From Sepioteuthis lessoniana (taxonomy: Eukaryota; Mollusca; Cephalopoda; Myopsida; Loliginidae), in assembly GCA_963585895.1 (NCBI GenBank), contig OY757939.1, positions 30,725,930 through 30,789,929 on the forward strand: a DNA stretch of 64,000 nt. Direction: 5' to 3'. Below the pieces are notes generated by a model. It was given only the letters and a program-made list of their open reading frames with translations. It made no database searches and was not told the origin of the DNA. Made by a program: the position numbers and the translations under genes. Positions 32,195 to 42,194 of this stretch are shown here, one piece after another (within the stretch, counting starts at the first letter, position 1; each line of letters begins with the position of its first letter).

Positions 32195-32750
32195 CAATCA
32201 GTCCTTAACAGCTATCGCTCTTGCCAATTCCTCTAGAGCGAATCCAGAGTCCGCACAGTGAAGATGAATGTAAGATTTTGCTGGTCGGCCAACACGTGTG
32301 TAGTAGCCCATAAGAGAACGCCGCTTATTAGTTCGTCCTTACTTCTTCGGCAGAGGTCAGCATATCTTGTTCGTCTTACTTGAATGGTCTGCGAGATGGG
32401 AGGCAAGTGTCTGTACAACAACTAATTTGTAGGATGTTGTTTCCAGGAGTTGTTCAAAACAGCATTTTTGTACAGTTTCAATCTAGCTTTTCTCCGTGCG
32501 TTTCTTTAAAGTTAAAATGATTCAACCATGAACTGACATAGCTACCGTTTGAAAGAATTCCCGTTTTAGCTCATCAAGGATATCAGATTTTCTCCTCGTC
32601 GTTAACCTGTCGTTGGCTGTCCATGTCTTTCTTCTGCGTATGCTGACATCGTTTTCAGTAGATGAGATATTGCTATCAAAGTATACGAACTGGTTTGCTA
32701 ATTTTAGAGGCACGCGAATTTAATGAGATAGTACCATCTTGATTAAAACA
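32195..32750 (-). pseudogene. LINE-F C-terminal fragment
   Basis: On the minus strand, FVYFDSNISSTENDVSIRR, then KTWTANDRLTT, LDELKREFFQ, a degenerate KLD-like part, LPPISQTIQVRRTRYADLCR, RSKDELISGVLLW and a truncated C-terminal TLDSL-like end. Several frames are used. The order of motifs matches the longer copies at 36040-36600 and 58946-59506. Confidence 0.8.
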
Positions 32751-33395
32751 AATTTCAGGAAGAATAATGATGTTTTTGCAAAAATGATTTTTTTTTCATT
32801 AATTTAATCAAAGATTTTTTTTATCGTTCAGTTTCTTCGTGAATAAACCTTTGAAATAAAACGTTGCAGATCGTCTTGAAAGATGATCATTCCTCATCCG
32901 GCAGATGTGATCAAAGAGGTTCAGCTTTCGTTTCAGGATCTGCTGTAGTTACTGAGGGTCGACGAATTAACTAACGGCATTTCCCTTCTTCTTTACAGAT
33001 ACGCTGGAGCCATTCTATTTTAAGGATATTACGTCATTTCGAAAGCGTCATGTTTCTGCCTGTCTGTTTCTTTTTACAGTTCCATGTCTCTGAGGCGTAA
33101 AACAGTGAATATATTTTGTAATATTCTTTGTTGAAACAAGTAAGCATTTTTTGTGCGTTCATATTATGAACTATGGTAAATGTATTGAATTTTTTTTTTA
33201 TTCCTCAAGGATGAGTCTCTCTACTGGGAAGCGATTTCAGAGTGTCCTATCCTGAGGTGTTTCTTTATTGTTGAGTCTCTTGGTGCCGGTCGCAAGCCTG
33301 GATGTAAAAGAGGAAAGGTTGTTCGTGGGGTTAGCCTCCTAACCATGTAAAAAAAAACGCTCCTAACAGAAATACAAACAGGACAACAGCTCAAT
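32751..33395. other. no recognisable gene
   Basis: Mixed-composition spacer. It may hold further diverged LINE-F sequence upstream of the fragment at 32195-32750 (around 32880-33110), but I cannot confirm this. Confidence 0.4.
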
Positions 33396-33446
33396 TCAGA
33401 AAAAGAAAAAAGAAAAAGAAAAAGAAAAAGAAAAAGGAAAAAAAAA
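33396..33446. repeat. (AAAAAG)n microsatellite
   Basis: A run of AAAAAG units with small interruptions. Confidence 0.9.
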
Positions 33447-33524
33447 TCAGTTTTCTTCTGTTGCAGAAAGAAATTTATTGTCTCTCTGGTGAAGAAGAAA
33501 AATCAGAAAGAAATGACTTGTTTC

Positions 33525-33604
33525 TGAAGAAGAAGAAGAAGAAGAAGAAGAAGAAGAAGAAGAAGAAGAAGAAGAAGAAGAAGAAGAAGAAGAAGAAGAA
33601 GAAA
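33525..33604. repeat. (GAA)n microsatellite
   Basis: About 80 bases of pure AAG repeats. They are responsible for polylysine and polyserine frames that are not genes. Confidence 0.97.
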
Positions 33605-33964
33605 TTGCTATTTCTAAATCAGAGAAATAAAATCTTTTCTTTAAATTGTGCCGGGAGTAAATTGTAAACTTTGTCGTAAACACGTAGGAAACATTTTATT
33701 TATTTTAAAAAAAAAGTCTTTAATGGTTTTATGTCAGCTCTGATAGGAATTAAAATGACGACAGACGCTAAAGCTTCTCATATAACAATCCTTTGCCTTG
33801 GCAATAACATTAATTATTTTTTCTTGAGTTAAACGAAACTGAATTATTTTTCCTCCTTCATCTTCTTCTTCTTCTTTAAACGCTTTGTATTTTCTCCCAT
33901 ATCGCTCTCTCTCCCTCTCCAACTCATTATCTCTCTCCACTCTCTCTCTATATATACATTTATA

Positions 33965-34200
33965 TAAGTAAGTAAGTTGGCCGACCGTTGTCGAGGACGA
34001 CCCGTAGGTTTCCTTTTTAATAGCTACTACACCGAGGTATAGGGGAGGGCGCTACTCTTTTTTTTGGGATTACTCTACTTACCTTGATCCGTACCTTATT
34101 ATGCTAATTGTTAATCAAGTATCACTTTTTGAATCATTGGTATGACTCGACCAAGAATTGAACCCAGGTATCCCCGACCATTGGTGAGCCTAATCTTTCG
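33965..34200 (-). mobile_element. SINE-D copy
   Basis: On the minus strand GATTAGGCTCACCAATGG is followed by GGTTCAATTCTTGGTCG (B box), ATACTTGATTAACAATTAG and the GTCCTCGACAACGGTCGG end. It lies directly after a pyrimidine-rich and TA run. Confidence 0.75.
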
Positions 34201-34299
34201 CTCTACCTCTTCCTTTCTGAAGATAGTGCCTAGAATTACACCCTGTGCATACAGATTCCGTTCTCTCACACATCCCGAAAGTTGTGTTCACTAACCAGC

Positions 34300-34520
34300 A
34301 TCTGATGGTGAGGCTTCAGTTCTAGAGCTCTGGTGAATGTGGAATACTCTTTCAATGCCATTACTCCCAGGTCCACTTTGAATTTATTTTAGAGATCCAT
34401 CCAGGAGTTAAGTAGATCTGAATGAAAATTATTAGTATTGAATATGAATACTTGGCACCAAGTAATTATGAGCAAACAAATTATTATTATTAGCTAGAAT
34501 TATTCATGTTAGACTAATTT
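34300..34520 (+). mobile_element. CTR fragment
   Basis: Head text CATCTGATGGTGAGGCTTC and CATTACTCCCAGGTCCAC is followed by B-module units. The extreme head and the tail are missing. Confidence 0.65.
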
Positions 34521-34524
34521 GTTT

Positions 34525-34858
34525 GGTTGGGTTGGGATTTATAACAAATCAACCATTGTAGGTTATTTAATGCCAAATCCTGTTTATACATATATATCAA
34601 ATATATGTCTTTCTTCTGTCTTTCTTATATATATATATATATATATGATTTGTGAACACATTTTGTAGATAATATTCTTAAACGAGCCTGAGTTCTTTTT
34701 TGCACACAGTTAAATGGTTTTAAGTATTGCTATATAACAGGCACAATTTGTTTGCACGCAGTTTGTTCTATTTGACCCATACATAAGACCCTATCAGGTG
34801 CTACCACTCGAGATCAGAGGGGACCTGGAAGCAATGACACATTCCCCAAATCTCCAAA
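34525..34858 (-). mobile_element. CTR copy truncated at its head
   Basis: On the minus strand the copy starts inside the head (GGAGATTTGGGGAATGTG) at 34858. It then reads through GGTAGCACCTGATAGGGTC and the B-module, to the tail with GGCATTAAATAACCTAC. It is back to back with the plus-strand CTR fragment just upstream, and its 5' edge meets a LINE-F fragment. Confidence 0.7.
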
Positions 34859-34861
34859 GAA

Positions 34862-35262
34862 TTATGGAATTCTGAGCTTTCTGATAAACTAAAACGGAAA
34901 TTCTTTCAAGCTATAGCCGTGTTAGTACTAATATATAGTTACCCCTTTTGGACTGTAACGAAACGCAGGAAAAAAAAGCTATCTCGGGAACTAGGATGCT
35001 GCGTGCTGTTTTGAAATTATCCTAGGAGCAACACTCTATAAAACAGCTGCTGTACGGCCACTTGCTTCCCATCTTAATACGAACAAGTAATGGACGCTGC
35101 TGTTGAAGTAAGTATGGGCCAATAAGCGACGTTCTCCATGGACTCCTACACATGGACACAGCAATTTTGGCCGACCAGTAAAAACTTTTGTAGTAGTTTT
35201 GTGCAGACATTGGGTACCGTCAAGAGGACTTGACAAGAGTGATGAGCAATAGGGTAGGATAG
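34862..35262 (+). pseudogene. LINE-F C-terminal fragment
   Basis: TRMLRAVLK, then LLYGHLLPI, a MDTAILADQ-like stretch, and FCADIG followed by QEDLTRVMSN can be followed on the plus strand across frameshifts. It is read directly into a TG/GA microsatellite. Confidence 0.7.
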
Positions 35263-35342
35263 TGTGTGTGTGTGTGTGTGAGAGAGAGAGACAGAGAGAG
35301 AGAGAGAGACAGAGAGCGAGAGAAAGAGAGAGAGAGAGAGAG
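35262..35342. repeat. (TG)n(AG)n microsatellite
   Basis: A TG run followed by AG repeats with C interruptions, at the end of a LINE-F fragment. Confidence 0.95.
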
Positions 35343-35599
35343 GTATATATTTTATTGATGATGTTGCAGGCTGAGTGTCGAAACTTACTAAAACAAGTTT
35401 TTGGTAAAAATTGCAAAATTGCAAAATTTGCCATTTAATCAATATTACTAATTTTGGCAAGTATTTATTTTTCTTCAGAAACAGAAACGTTTCGACACTT
35501 CAACCCAGGTGTATGCATGTATGTTAACATGCGTACCTGTAACAAATTATTAATACGACAAAGAAAGAGAAATAAAGAGAGAGAAGTATATTTATTATT

Positions 35600-35735
35600 A
35601 TTTCATCATCATCAATTTGTGCTGACACCACGGAGTTACCGATTCTCTCTCTCTCTCTTTCTCTCTCTCTCGCCATCTGTTCAAATTATCCATCACTCTA
35701 GGTAGGTCTTCTAGATTGCATCCTGTGTTGACACG
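35600..35735 (-). pseudogene. LINE-F copy, 3' part beyond a SINE insertion
   Basis: On the minus strand CVNTGCNLEDLPRVMDN-like text continues the frame interrupted at about 36040. The element ends in GATGATGAAATAA. A TC-rich expansion at 35639-35672 replaces part of the C-terminal codons. Confidence 0.7.
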
Positions 35736-35739
35736 AACA

Positions 35740-36036
35740 GGATGCGACGCAAAGTCAATTTTTCAGCGGAGTTTAATATTTTTGAATTCAGAGTTTTCCT
35801 CCTCCTAGACTGGTTGCCATACCAAGGTTAAAAAGTCCAGTTCACTCTACTATTTACCCATAGCTGATGGGAGAATAATTGGATTCATACTTTTTCCAAG
35901 AGTATTACTCTCGGGAAAGGTATGAATCCAGTTATTAGCGCTATATGAAAAATTCAAACAGATTCGTCCAGAATTTGAACTCGTGTTGTCGTGTCCACTT
36001 CCTGCGACGATAACCATTACACCACGTGCACCTCCC
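35740..36036 (-). mobile_element. SINE-B copy, full length, inserted in LINE-F
   Basis: On the minus strand the head GGGAGGTGCACGTGGTGTAA, TGGTTATCG, carries an A box. GAGTTCAAATTCTGG is the B box. The body has AATACTCTTGGAAAAAG, ATGGCAACCAGTCTAGGAGG, and the end TGACTTTGCGTCGCATCC. It separates two halves of one LINE-F fragment. Confidence 0.85.
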
Positions 36037-36039
36037 TAT

Positions 36040-36600
36040 ATATGAAAGTCTTTTCTGGTCAGCCAACACAGGCGCCTCCAGGAATAGTTATCCATTTGTG
36101 CTCATCGCTTATGAGTTCGTCCTTGCTTCATCAGCTGTGCCTCGCATGTCTTGATTGTTTTACTCGGATGGTTTGCGAGATGGAAGGTAAGTGGCCACAC
36201 AGTTACTGTTTTGTCGGGTTCTGCTTACAGTATTTGTTCAAAACAGCACGTAGCATTCTTGCGTTGTTCCCATCTAGTTTTTCCTCAATGCGTCTCGTTA
36301 GAGTCCAGATGGTGCGTCCATATAGTAGTATTGACTCAGCCACAACTTGGAAGAAATCTCGTTTTACTCTTCCGACGAGATCCGATTTCCATACAACCGA
36401 GAACCTGTCGATAGCAGTCCACGCCTTTGCTAGGCGTATGTTGACATCGCTTTCAGTAGATGAGATGTTGCTGTCAAGGTATGTGAACAGGTCTACTGAT
36501 TTCAAAGGCTTGCCACTTAAAGTGGAGATGGCTCCTTTTTGGTTAAATATATATGATCTCTGTTTTATCTGTGTTCGTATAGAGACCAATGTCTCCTGTT
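36040..36600 (-). pseudogene. LINE-F copy, main C-terminal part
   Basis: A 128-codon frame (36589 to 36203) reads GAISTLSGKPLKSVDLFTYL, DSNISSTESDVNIRLAKAW, VKRDFFQVVAESILLYGRTI, RIEEKLDGNNARMLRAVLN. After a frameshift the LPPI-type and DELISDE-like parts continue to 36040, where SINE-B interrupts it. Only the part after the RT palm is present. The 302-codon plus-strand frame across 35991-36899 is the antisense of this and the SINE. Confidence 0.82.
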
Positions 36601-36841
36601 GTTTGCTCTATGCTATTCAGTTGAGATTCAGCTTGGACAAGTGTATTTGCGTGAAGCGCTTGATCATCTGCGTAGTCTACGTTTGCTCTAGTTTCTACTG
36701 GGTACCATCTGCTTCTTGCCTTTTGTTATATGAAACCATTTTTTATATTAGATCTATTGACATTAAAAGAAAATTGCGTCACACTACAAATATTTTTATT
36801 TACGATTATAGATCGAGTGACCCGTCAATCGAGTATATATG

Positions 36842-36895
36842 TGTGAGAGAGAGAGGGAGACAGACAAAGAGAGAGAGTCAGAGAGAGAGAGAAAG
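36842..36895. repeat. (GA)n-rich microsatellite
   Basis: GA repeats with C and T interruptions. Confidence 0.9.
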
Positions 36896-36934
36896 ATAAG
36901 ACGATAGAAAGAAAGAGGTAATTTACTAAGCTTT

Positions 36935-37049
36935 TTTGCTTAGATGTAGCACAAGGTCGTATGAATTGGACACCCAATGAGAATCGAACTCACTCGTGTA
37001 GGTTTGCTAGTCTACCTTGCTAACCATTACACCATCCGAGGTGCCCTGA
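36935..37049 (-). mobile_element. SINE-C copy with intact tRNA-like head
   Basis: On the minus strand GGGCACCTCGGATGGTGTAA, TGGTTAGC leads to GAGTTCGATTCTC and GGGTGTCC. The first seven bases can pair with the last seven, with one G-T, so a tRNA cloverleaf of about 76 bases can be drawn. The SINE body follows (ACCTTGTGCTACATCTAAGC). The extra body and a sister copy at 42865-43003 argue against a functional tRNA gene. Confidence 0.72.
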
Positions 37050-37052
37050 CGA

Positions 37053-37357
37053 AAGAAAGAAAGAGAGAGAGAAAAAAAAAACGCTTGTGAGAGAGAGGGA
37101 CAGTTGGGTGTAACATGAAATGCACGAACATTAATCGTTTTCATGTGTATGTGTGTGTAAGTAAGAGAGAGAGAAGAGAGAAAGAGAGAGAGAGAGAGAA
37201 AGAGAGAAAAGAGTAAAAGCGATAGAAAGAGACAGAGAGAAAAGGAGTAAAAGCAAGAGACAGAGAGAGAGAGAGAAAGAGAGAGGGGGCGAAAGAGAGG
37301 GAAAAAGAGTAAAAGCGATAGAAAGAGACAGAGAGAAAATGAGAAAAGTAGTAAAAG

Positions 37358-37393
<36 letters not shown>
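37053..37393. repeat. 340-bp (GA)n-rich tract
   Basis: Purine-rich on the plus strand throughout. The block GAGTAAAAGCGATAGAAAG, AGACAGAGAGAAAA recurs about three times, so it is a higher-order repeat and not only a simple GA run. Confidence 0.92.
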
Positions 37394-37395
<2 letters not shown>

Positions 37396-37627
37396 GTATA
37401 AACATCAAGAAAGACACATGGATATCATAAAACTGTCAACTTTCCGACGAGATTTTCTCAATTTTCAGTAACATAGCCCCCACCCAACATCGATTCCGAA
37501 CATTTCTAAATGTTTCCCTCTTTAATTACATCGCTCTTTTTCCACGGTTCGTTTTCATCGCGTTCAGTTATCCGCGGTTAAACCTAGGAATAAGAAGCTA
37601 TTGATAGGTTCTTCTTAATTATAGTCT

Positions 37628-37761
37628 TTGAGGCAAAAGATTAGATCTAATAGCATTTTGGATATACCCAAGAGAGGTTTTAAAGTAATCCCTCTAAATG
37701 AAAAGGTGAAAGTTCTCAACTTAATAAGGAAAGAAAACATATCGTATCCCAAGATTTACGG
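37628..37761 (+). pseudogene. jerky/Tigger-like N-terminal fragment, interrupted
   Basis: The frame reads IPKRGFKVIPLNEKVKVLNL, IRKENISYPKIYG, which resembles the first helix-turn-helix of CENP-B/jerky/Tigger (pogo) proteins. In those the usual continuation is KNESS. Here the frame runs into a MITE at 37762. The missing KNESS text reappears past the MITE at 38411. Confidence 0.65.
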
Positions 37762-38410
37762 CAGGGGTTTCAAACACGCAGCCTCCAAACTACTTTTCTG
37801 TAGCACTGGGCACAACAATCTTTGTGACAAATATTTTCCTAAAACTTGGTAACTTGTCCTCGCCCCTTACTATATTTCTCTCTGGAGAAAAGACGAATGT
37901 ACTTCAATATTTTGGTTGCTTTTATTTCAAGGTCAAAAGCTGTAAAATTTTGTACTAATTCACATATCCCACTTACTTTCATATGCGTATTCATTTTGAG
38001 AAGGTAAAAATAGCAGTCTATCAGCTTTATTGCAGCATTATAGCTGGTAGAAATTATTGCAGATTAGCATTATAGCTGGTAGAACTTATGGCATATCAGC
38101 ATTAAAGCTGTTAGAAATTAGTGCAGATTAGCATTATATCTAATAGAAATTTTTGTATATTAGCATTGTAGCTGGTAGAAATTATTGCAAATTAGCATAA
38201 TAGCTGGAGCAATTATTGCATTATACCTGATAGAAATTAGTACAGATTATCATTATATCTAATATAATTTTTTGCATATTAGCATTATAGCTGGTCGATA
38301 TTATTGCAGGTTAGCATTATAGCTGGTAGAAATTATTGCATATTAGCATTATAGTTGGTAGAAATGACCTCTTTCTCTCTGCCTAATCCCACCTGAGTTG
38401 GAGACCCCTG
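37762..38410. mobile_element. hAT-like MITE, 649 bp, 8-bp target duplication
   Basis: The left end is CAGGGGTTTCAAACACG. The right end, in reverse, is CAGGGGTCTCCAACTCAGG. Flanks are ATTTACGG (37754-37761) and ATCTATAG (38411-38418), a diverged 8-bp duplication. Terminal CAGGGG and 8-bp duplications are typical of the hAT superfamily. About half of the length is a tandem array. Confidence 0.75.
38025..38368. repeat. ~33-bp tandem array inside the MITE
   Basis: About ten units of TTAGCATTATAGCTGGTAGA, AATTATTGCAGA with substitutions and some length change. Confidence 0.92.
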
Positions 38411-38440
38411 ATCTATAGTAAGAATGAATCTTCTCCCTCT
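38411..38440 (+). pseudogene. jerky/Tigger-like fragment, continuation
   Basis: Directly after the MITE the codons read IYSKNESSP, repeating the IYG from before the MITE within the target duplication and supplying the expected KNESS. Similarity ends soon after. Confidence 0.6.
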
Positions 38441-38529
38441 CACATTATTTTTATCACAGTATTTATCTATATATTATTAAATTGTCATTATAGCAATAAT
38501 TACCTATATGGAGGGAGTCCACGTGATGT

Positions 38530-38745
38530 GACTCACATGCTGGACTGCAATATCGAAGAAAACATGTTCGAACTCCAGTCACACAATTAATTCACTTTCG
38601 AACTAATACCCTTAAGCAAAGATATGAACCCCCTTATACTCCAGCTATGGGTTAATAGAACCACTATTCTTCTTCAACAAGGATGGCTTTGGCATTAAAT
38701 AACCCGCTGAGGTTGATATGAAATTAAACCAAGAAATCAAACCAA
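38530..38745 (+). mobile_element. SINE-A copy
   Basis: B-box-like TGTTCGAACTCCAGTC near 38570, CGAACTAATACCCTTAAGC, GGGTTAATAGAACCACTA, GGCTTTGGCATTAAATAACC and GGTTGATATGAAATTAAACC. Confidence 0.8.
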
Positions 38746-38852
38746 ACCATTAAGATGAAAAATCGGTCATAAAGTCATACGGGTATATATATATATATAT
38801 ATACTAGGATATAGAAATCTTCAGCATAGAAATCTTTGGACTGGGTTTTGGG

Positions 38853-39206
38853 TCATTTGTCTATAGTGATCTTCACTTCATTCTCGCGAGAAAACTTTAT
38901 TCCACGCAGAAATTCTTTGTAGGTGCCAAACAAATGGAAATCAAAGGGTGGCCAGTTCTTGGCTATAAGGAAGATAGTTTCCAGTGTTCTTGTTGCATTG
39001 CATTGTCCGGGTGAAACCCACTTATAACTGATCTTAGAAAAAGCAAAGTCATCCGACACAATTTTATGCGCAGTATTCACAGAAATTCCCAGCTCTTCAG
39101 AAATGTTCTCTATTATAGCTTTTCTGTCAGCCGAAATGAGTGCATTAACTGAATCCACCATTTCAGGTGAGCTTGTTGTATACTGCCACTGGATCTTGAC
39201 AAACAA
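38853..39206 (-). pseudogene. mariner-like transposase, core deleted
   Basis: A 117-codon open frame on the minus strand. Residues ~15-60 (SVNALISADRKAIIENISEE, LGISVNTAHKIV) are the helix-turn-helix of a mariner transposase. Residues ~80-115 (KNWPPFDFHLFGTYKEFL, RGIKFSRENEVK) are the C-terminal end around the last catalytic Asp. The ~200 residues carrying the first two catalytic acidic residues are absent, so it cannot cut DNA. The frame is nevertheless free of stops. Confidence 0.75.
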
Positions 39207-39209
39207 TGT

Positions 39210-39580
39210 ATATATAAAAATATAATCTCATATCTTTATTCTTCGACGGTGACGTGTGTGTGGAGCATGAGAGCAGTCTGAGAGAGTTCGTATACACGAA
39301 GGAGTTGTCGGGAGTCGAAACAGCCAACGAGAAGTAACTTCAGCCAAAATTCTAGACCTTATATAGTCTTAAAATACCCATGCGACTCACGTGCCTGCGC
39401 CTCTTCACCAACGCAATATTTGTTTTTCATTGGCCATGGTTTACACCCACGTAATCCTTGTTCTCCATTGGTCACAGCTTTTACACCTTCGCATTGCTTG
39501 TTTTCTGCGAGTCACTTTGTATATGTATCTATCGAGAATATCCACCGACTTAATCGCAAGCCAAAGAAATATATAACATG
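39210..39580 (-). promoter_or_regulatory. promoter-like block, possible solo LTR
   Basis: On the minus strand three degenerate ~40-bp repeats (39410-39530) include two with CCAAT (in the plus strand CATTGGCC and CATTGGTC). Then comes CTATATAAGG (39358-39367), and about 115 bases later AATAAAG. The order CCAAT, TATA, AATAAA resembles an LTR or a small promoter. No target duplication was found, and it lies just upstream of the mariner relic. Confidence 0.35.
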
Positions 39581-39889
39581 CTTACTATTGTAGGTCTGCC
39601 TGGCTTCTATAAATTTCATATGGTTTGCACAATTCACCCAGCAAAAAATTGATAACAACTCTCTGCTCAAGCCAAGAACACACCGTATGATTTGCCGCTA
39701 TTCTGAATAGCCTTACAACAAATAAGTATTCAGCGTTTTTTTTTTTTTTTAAATCATTATATTTAGTGAATCATCCTCTTATATACGAGCCGTATTCATG
39801 GAGATTCCTAGGAATATTTACTTGCACGAATTTAAATTATGAATAACATTTTGAGATAAATTTCTGCTGATCTCTATCGCACATCATCA

Positions 39890-40130
39890 TCATCATCACC
39901 AAGGCCTGCTCACAGCATGGTTCCCCCCCTCTCTCTCTTTCTCTCTCTGATCACCACCATCATCCCCTGTCGCTATCGGTCATCTCTCTTGGTAAGTTCT
40001 CTTGACTATATCTTGTATCCGAACGGAGCTTTTGAATAGCAGTCCATGCTTTACCTATGCTTTTGTTAGCATCACTTTCAGTAGAAGAGATATAGCTACC
40101 GATTGAGTTCGAGTGCTTGCTAACCAGTAC
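39890..40130 (-). pseudogene. LINE-F fragment with internal deletion
   Basis: The minus strand reads SIGSYISSTESDANKSIGKA, WTAIQKL and then jumps to the C-terminal end and a GATGATGATGATG tail at about 39890. The middle ~100 codons are missing. Confidence 0.7.
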
Positions 40131-40267
40131 ATCACCCATTAGTCGAGATTGTAAAATAACCACTACAAAAATGGTAGTGGTAATTTTAAATGACAATACT
40201 CTTGTTGGGGTGGGGTTTACGGCAACATGTATATACAGTATAAAAACTTAGATGGATCACACCACCC

Positions 40268-40590
40268 TGTTAGCTAGGGTTGTAGAATACTCTGACTGCT
40301 CCTCTGCGATGGGGTTAAGAGGACCCTCCAACGAGTAGCCTGAGTATGACAGGAAACTGCATCTTATAGTGAGACTCCAACCTTAGAGTTTTGGGGAATG
40401 TGGAGTACCCTTTCATTGCTATTACTTCCAGGTCCATATGAAATGATAGTACCTTTTAGGGTCCCATTTACCCGTCAAATAGGACTGTTCGATCATTTAT
40501 TACTAAGGATTATTTATAGGTATTTGAATTCATATTGCTGAGTGCAAATTATTTGTATAAGGAAAAATTCATAAATAGAATTGTGACATA
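40268..40590 (+). mobile_element. CTR copy without tail
   Basis: Head text GTTAGCTAGGGTTGTAGAAT, ACTCTGACTGCTCCTCTGCG, then GGGTCCCATTTACCCGTC and one or two B-module units. Confidence 0.7.
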
Positions 40591-40789
40591 ATAGATTGAT
40601 GAGATTTATTATAGCACAGTAGCATTCAACTTAAACCCAGTGCCGTAAATGCGTGAAAAAACACAGTGGTATGATTGATAGAGATTGGACTCGTGGTAAA
40701 TATGGGACCTTGGCTCATATTGAATGGTTTCAATAAGGTGGCTAAAATGGTTCTAAACTTAGGAATATGTTACTTAGTTATGAAACAGA

Positions 40790-41060
40790 ATGTAGGCGCG
40801 CTTAACGTAACGGTTTTCGTCCGAGGAAATGGAATCGTCGACCCGAATTCAAAACCCCGACGAGGCTGTTTCACTTTGCACTAATGTCTTTAAGTAAGGC
40901 AAGATTCCATTTCTTCTACCTCCAGCTATTGATAAATAGTTGGGCAGAGTGGTTTCTTAAGTCTATCGAAGTTGGGCAACCAGTCTACGAGAAGGAAAAG
41001 TCTGGTTTTATTCTGCTTAAAAATTGATCTTGTGCATTATCCTTCCCGGGCGAAGTGGGT
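40790..41060 (+). mobile_element. SINE-B copy
   Basis: The tRNA-like head GTAGGCGCGCTTAACGTAAC is followed by CCGAATTCAAAACCC (B box). TGGGCAACCAGTCTACGAG and AAGGAAAAGTCTGG follow, then the 3' end TTGATCTTGTGCATTATCC. Confidence 0.75.
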
Positions 41061-41224
41061 GGGTAAATAAATACCTATTACATTTTTCTTTTTTTTTGGT
41101 GATTGACTGGTTTTAACAGTATGTCAACCCGTCTAAGTTAGGGAATCGCGTTCATTGTACGTTTATATTTAAATTTTTCTGTAGTTGTTTCTTAAGAGAT
41201 TTTTTATACATGGTCCTACCGTGA

Positions 41225-41425
41225 ATAAGACATTTTTTACGGATCTATTTGATCATTAGATGAGGCCCTAACAGGCACACTGCTACATACAATCAGAGTG
41301 GACCTGGAAGTAATGGCAATGAAGTGGTACTCTGTGTCCCCTAGATCTCCAGAACTGGAGCCTCACCATCAAATGTAGCTTAGTGTCATACTCAATACAT
41401 CCCTTTTTGTTAAGGGTAAAGAAAT
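41225..41425 (-). mobile_element. CTR head fragment
   Basis: On the minus strand GACACTAAGCTACATTTG, GGTGAGGCTCCAGTTCTGG, CATTGCCATTACTTCCAGG. Confidence 0.65.
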
Positions 41426-41429
41426 TTAC

Positions 41430-42190
41430 TTGGTGGAGTATAGTGCGATAGGTAATAAATTGCATGTTATGAAAAAAACAGCAGAATCCTTGGCCTGTAT
41501 TTGTCCTCGTTCTTCTGACAAAGGAGTTATTTAGAACTGGCCAATAGGGAAATCAGTGTGGGATTTTTTTTCCTGATATATTTTTACAATTTCGCATAGC
41601 GGGAATCGATGAACTGTTATGGCAAACGAGCTTATCTAAACACCCTTCGCTGCTTTGTCAAATAAGTAAATAAATAAAATAAATAAAAGATAAAGTGATT
41701 CATTCCGGTGAGGCATGAAAAATGAGAATGACTTTTGGCAGATTCTAACGTTGTTACTTCTATTAGGCTATTTGTTATGTAAGTCAAACCAAGGGAAGAA
41801 AAATGGTCGAATGAAAACGATTTGGCGGGAGTCGTGTTGTTTATTTTGTTATTGCCAACCTATGAAACCGAATGCAACGGAATGAGTCGAACCTTATTTT
41901 AAACTGATTCTAGTCCCCCCCCCCAAAAAAAAACGTTTTCATTCTTGGAAGTCTTCAACTGACACTGTGTTCAGTCGGTTCGTCATTTTTTCAGGTTATC
42001 AAATGGTAATCACGAGGTTGGATTTGTCAAGGGGAGTCAGATCAAGGGACTGAGTAGGCTGTGCTATTACACGAAATGGTCACAGAGACTCAGATCAGGA
42101 GACTGAGTAGGCTGTTATAACAAAAATATTCTTTTAGGCCAAAAAGACGTTCAAAGTATCCCGTTTCATACAGTTCTGTTTTTCAAAGAA
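41430..42190. other. no recognisable gene; short local duplication
   Basis: A ~27-base block (GACTGAGTAGGCTGTGCTAT and its repeat AGACTGAGTAGGCTGTTATA) occurs twice between 42025 and 42120. Nothing coding is supported. Confidence 0.45.
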
Positions 42191-42194
42191 ACTA

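Noticed and set aside
33447..33683. polyserine and polylysine frames
   Set aside because: Translations of the GAA array.
35991..36899. 302-codon plus-strand frame
   Set aside because: It reads the antisense of a LINE-F fragment and a SINE and ends in a GA microsatellite (RERER). It has no domain of its own.
36973..37049. functional tRNA gene on the minus strand
   Set aside because: A cloverleaf can be drawn, but a SINE body follows directly, a sister copy exists at 42865-43003, and the anticodon arm is not convincing.
38025..38368. CRISPR-like array
   Set aside because: The ~33-bp units are contiguous and diverged, without unique spacers, and lie inside a MITE. The host is eukaryotic.
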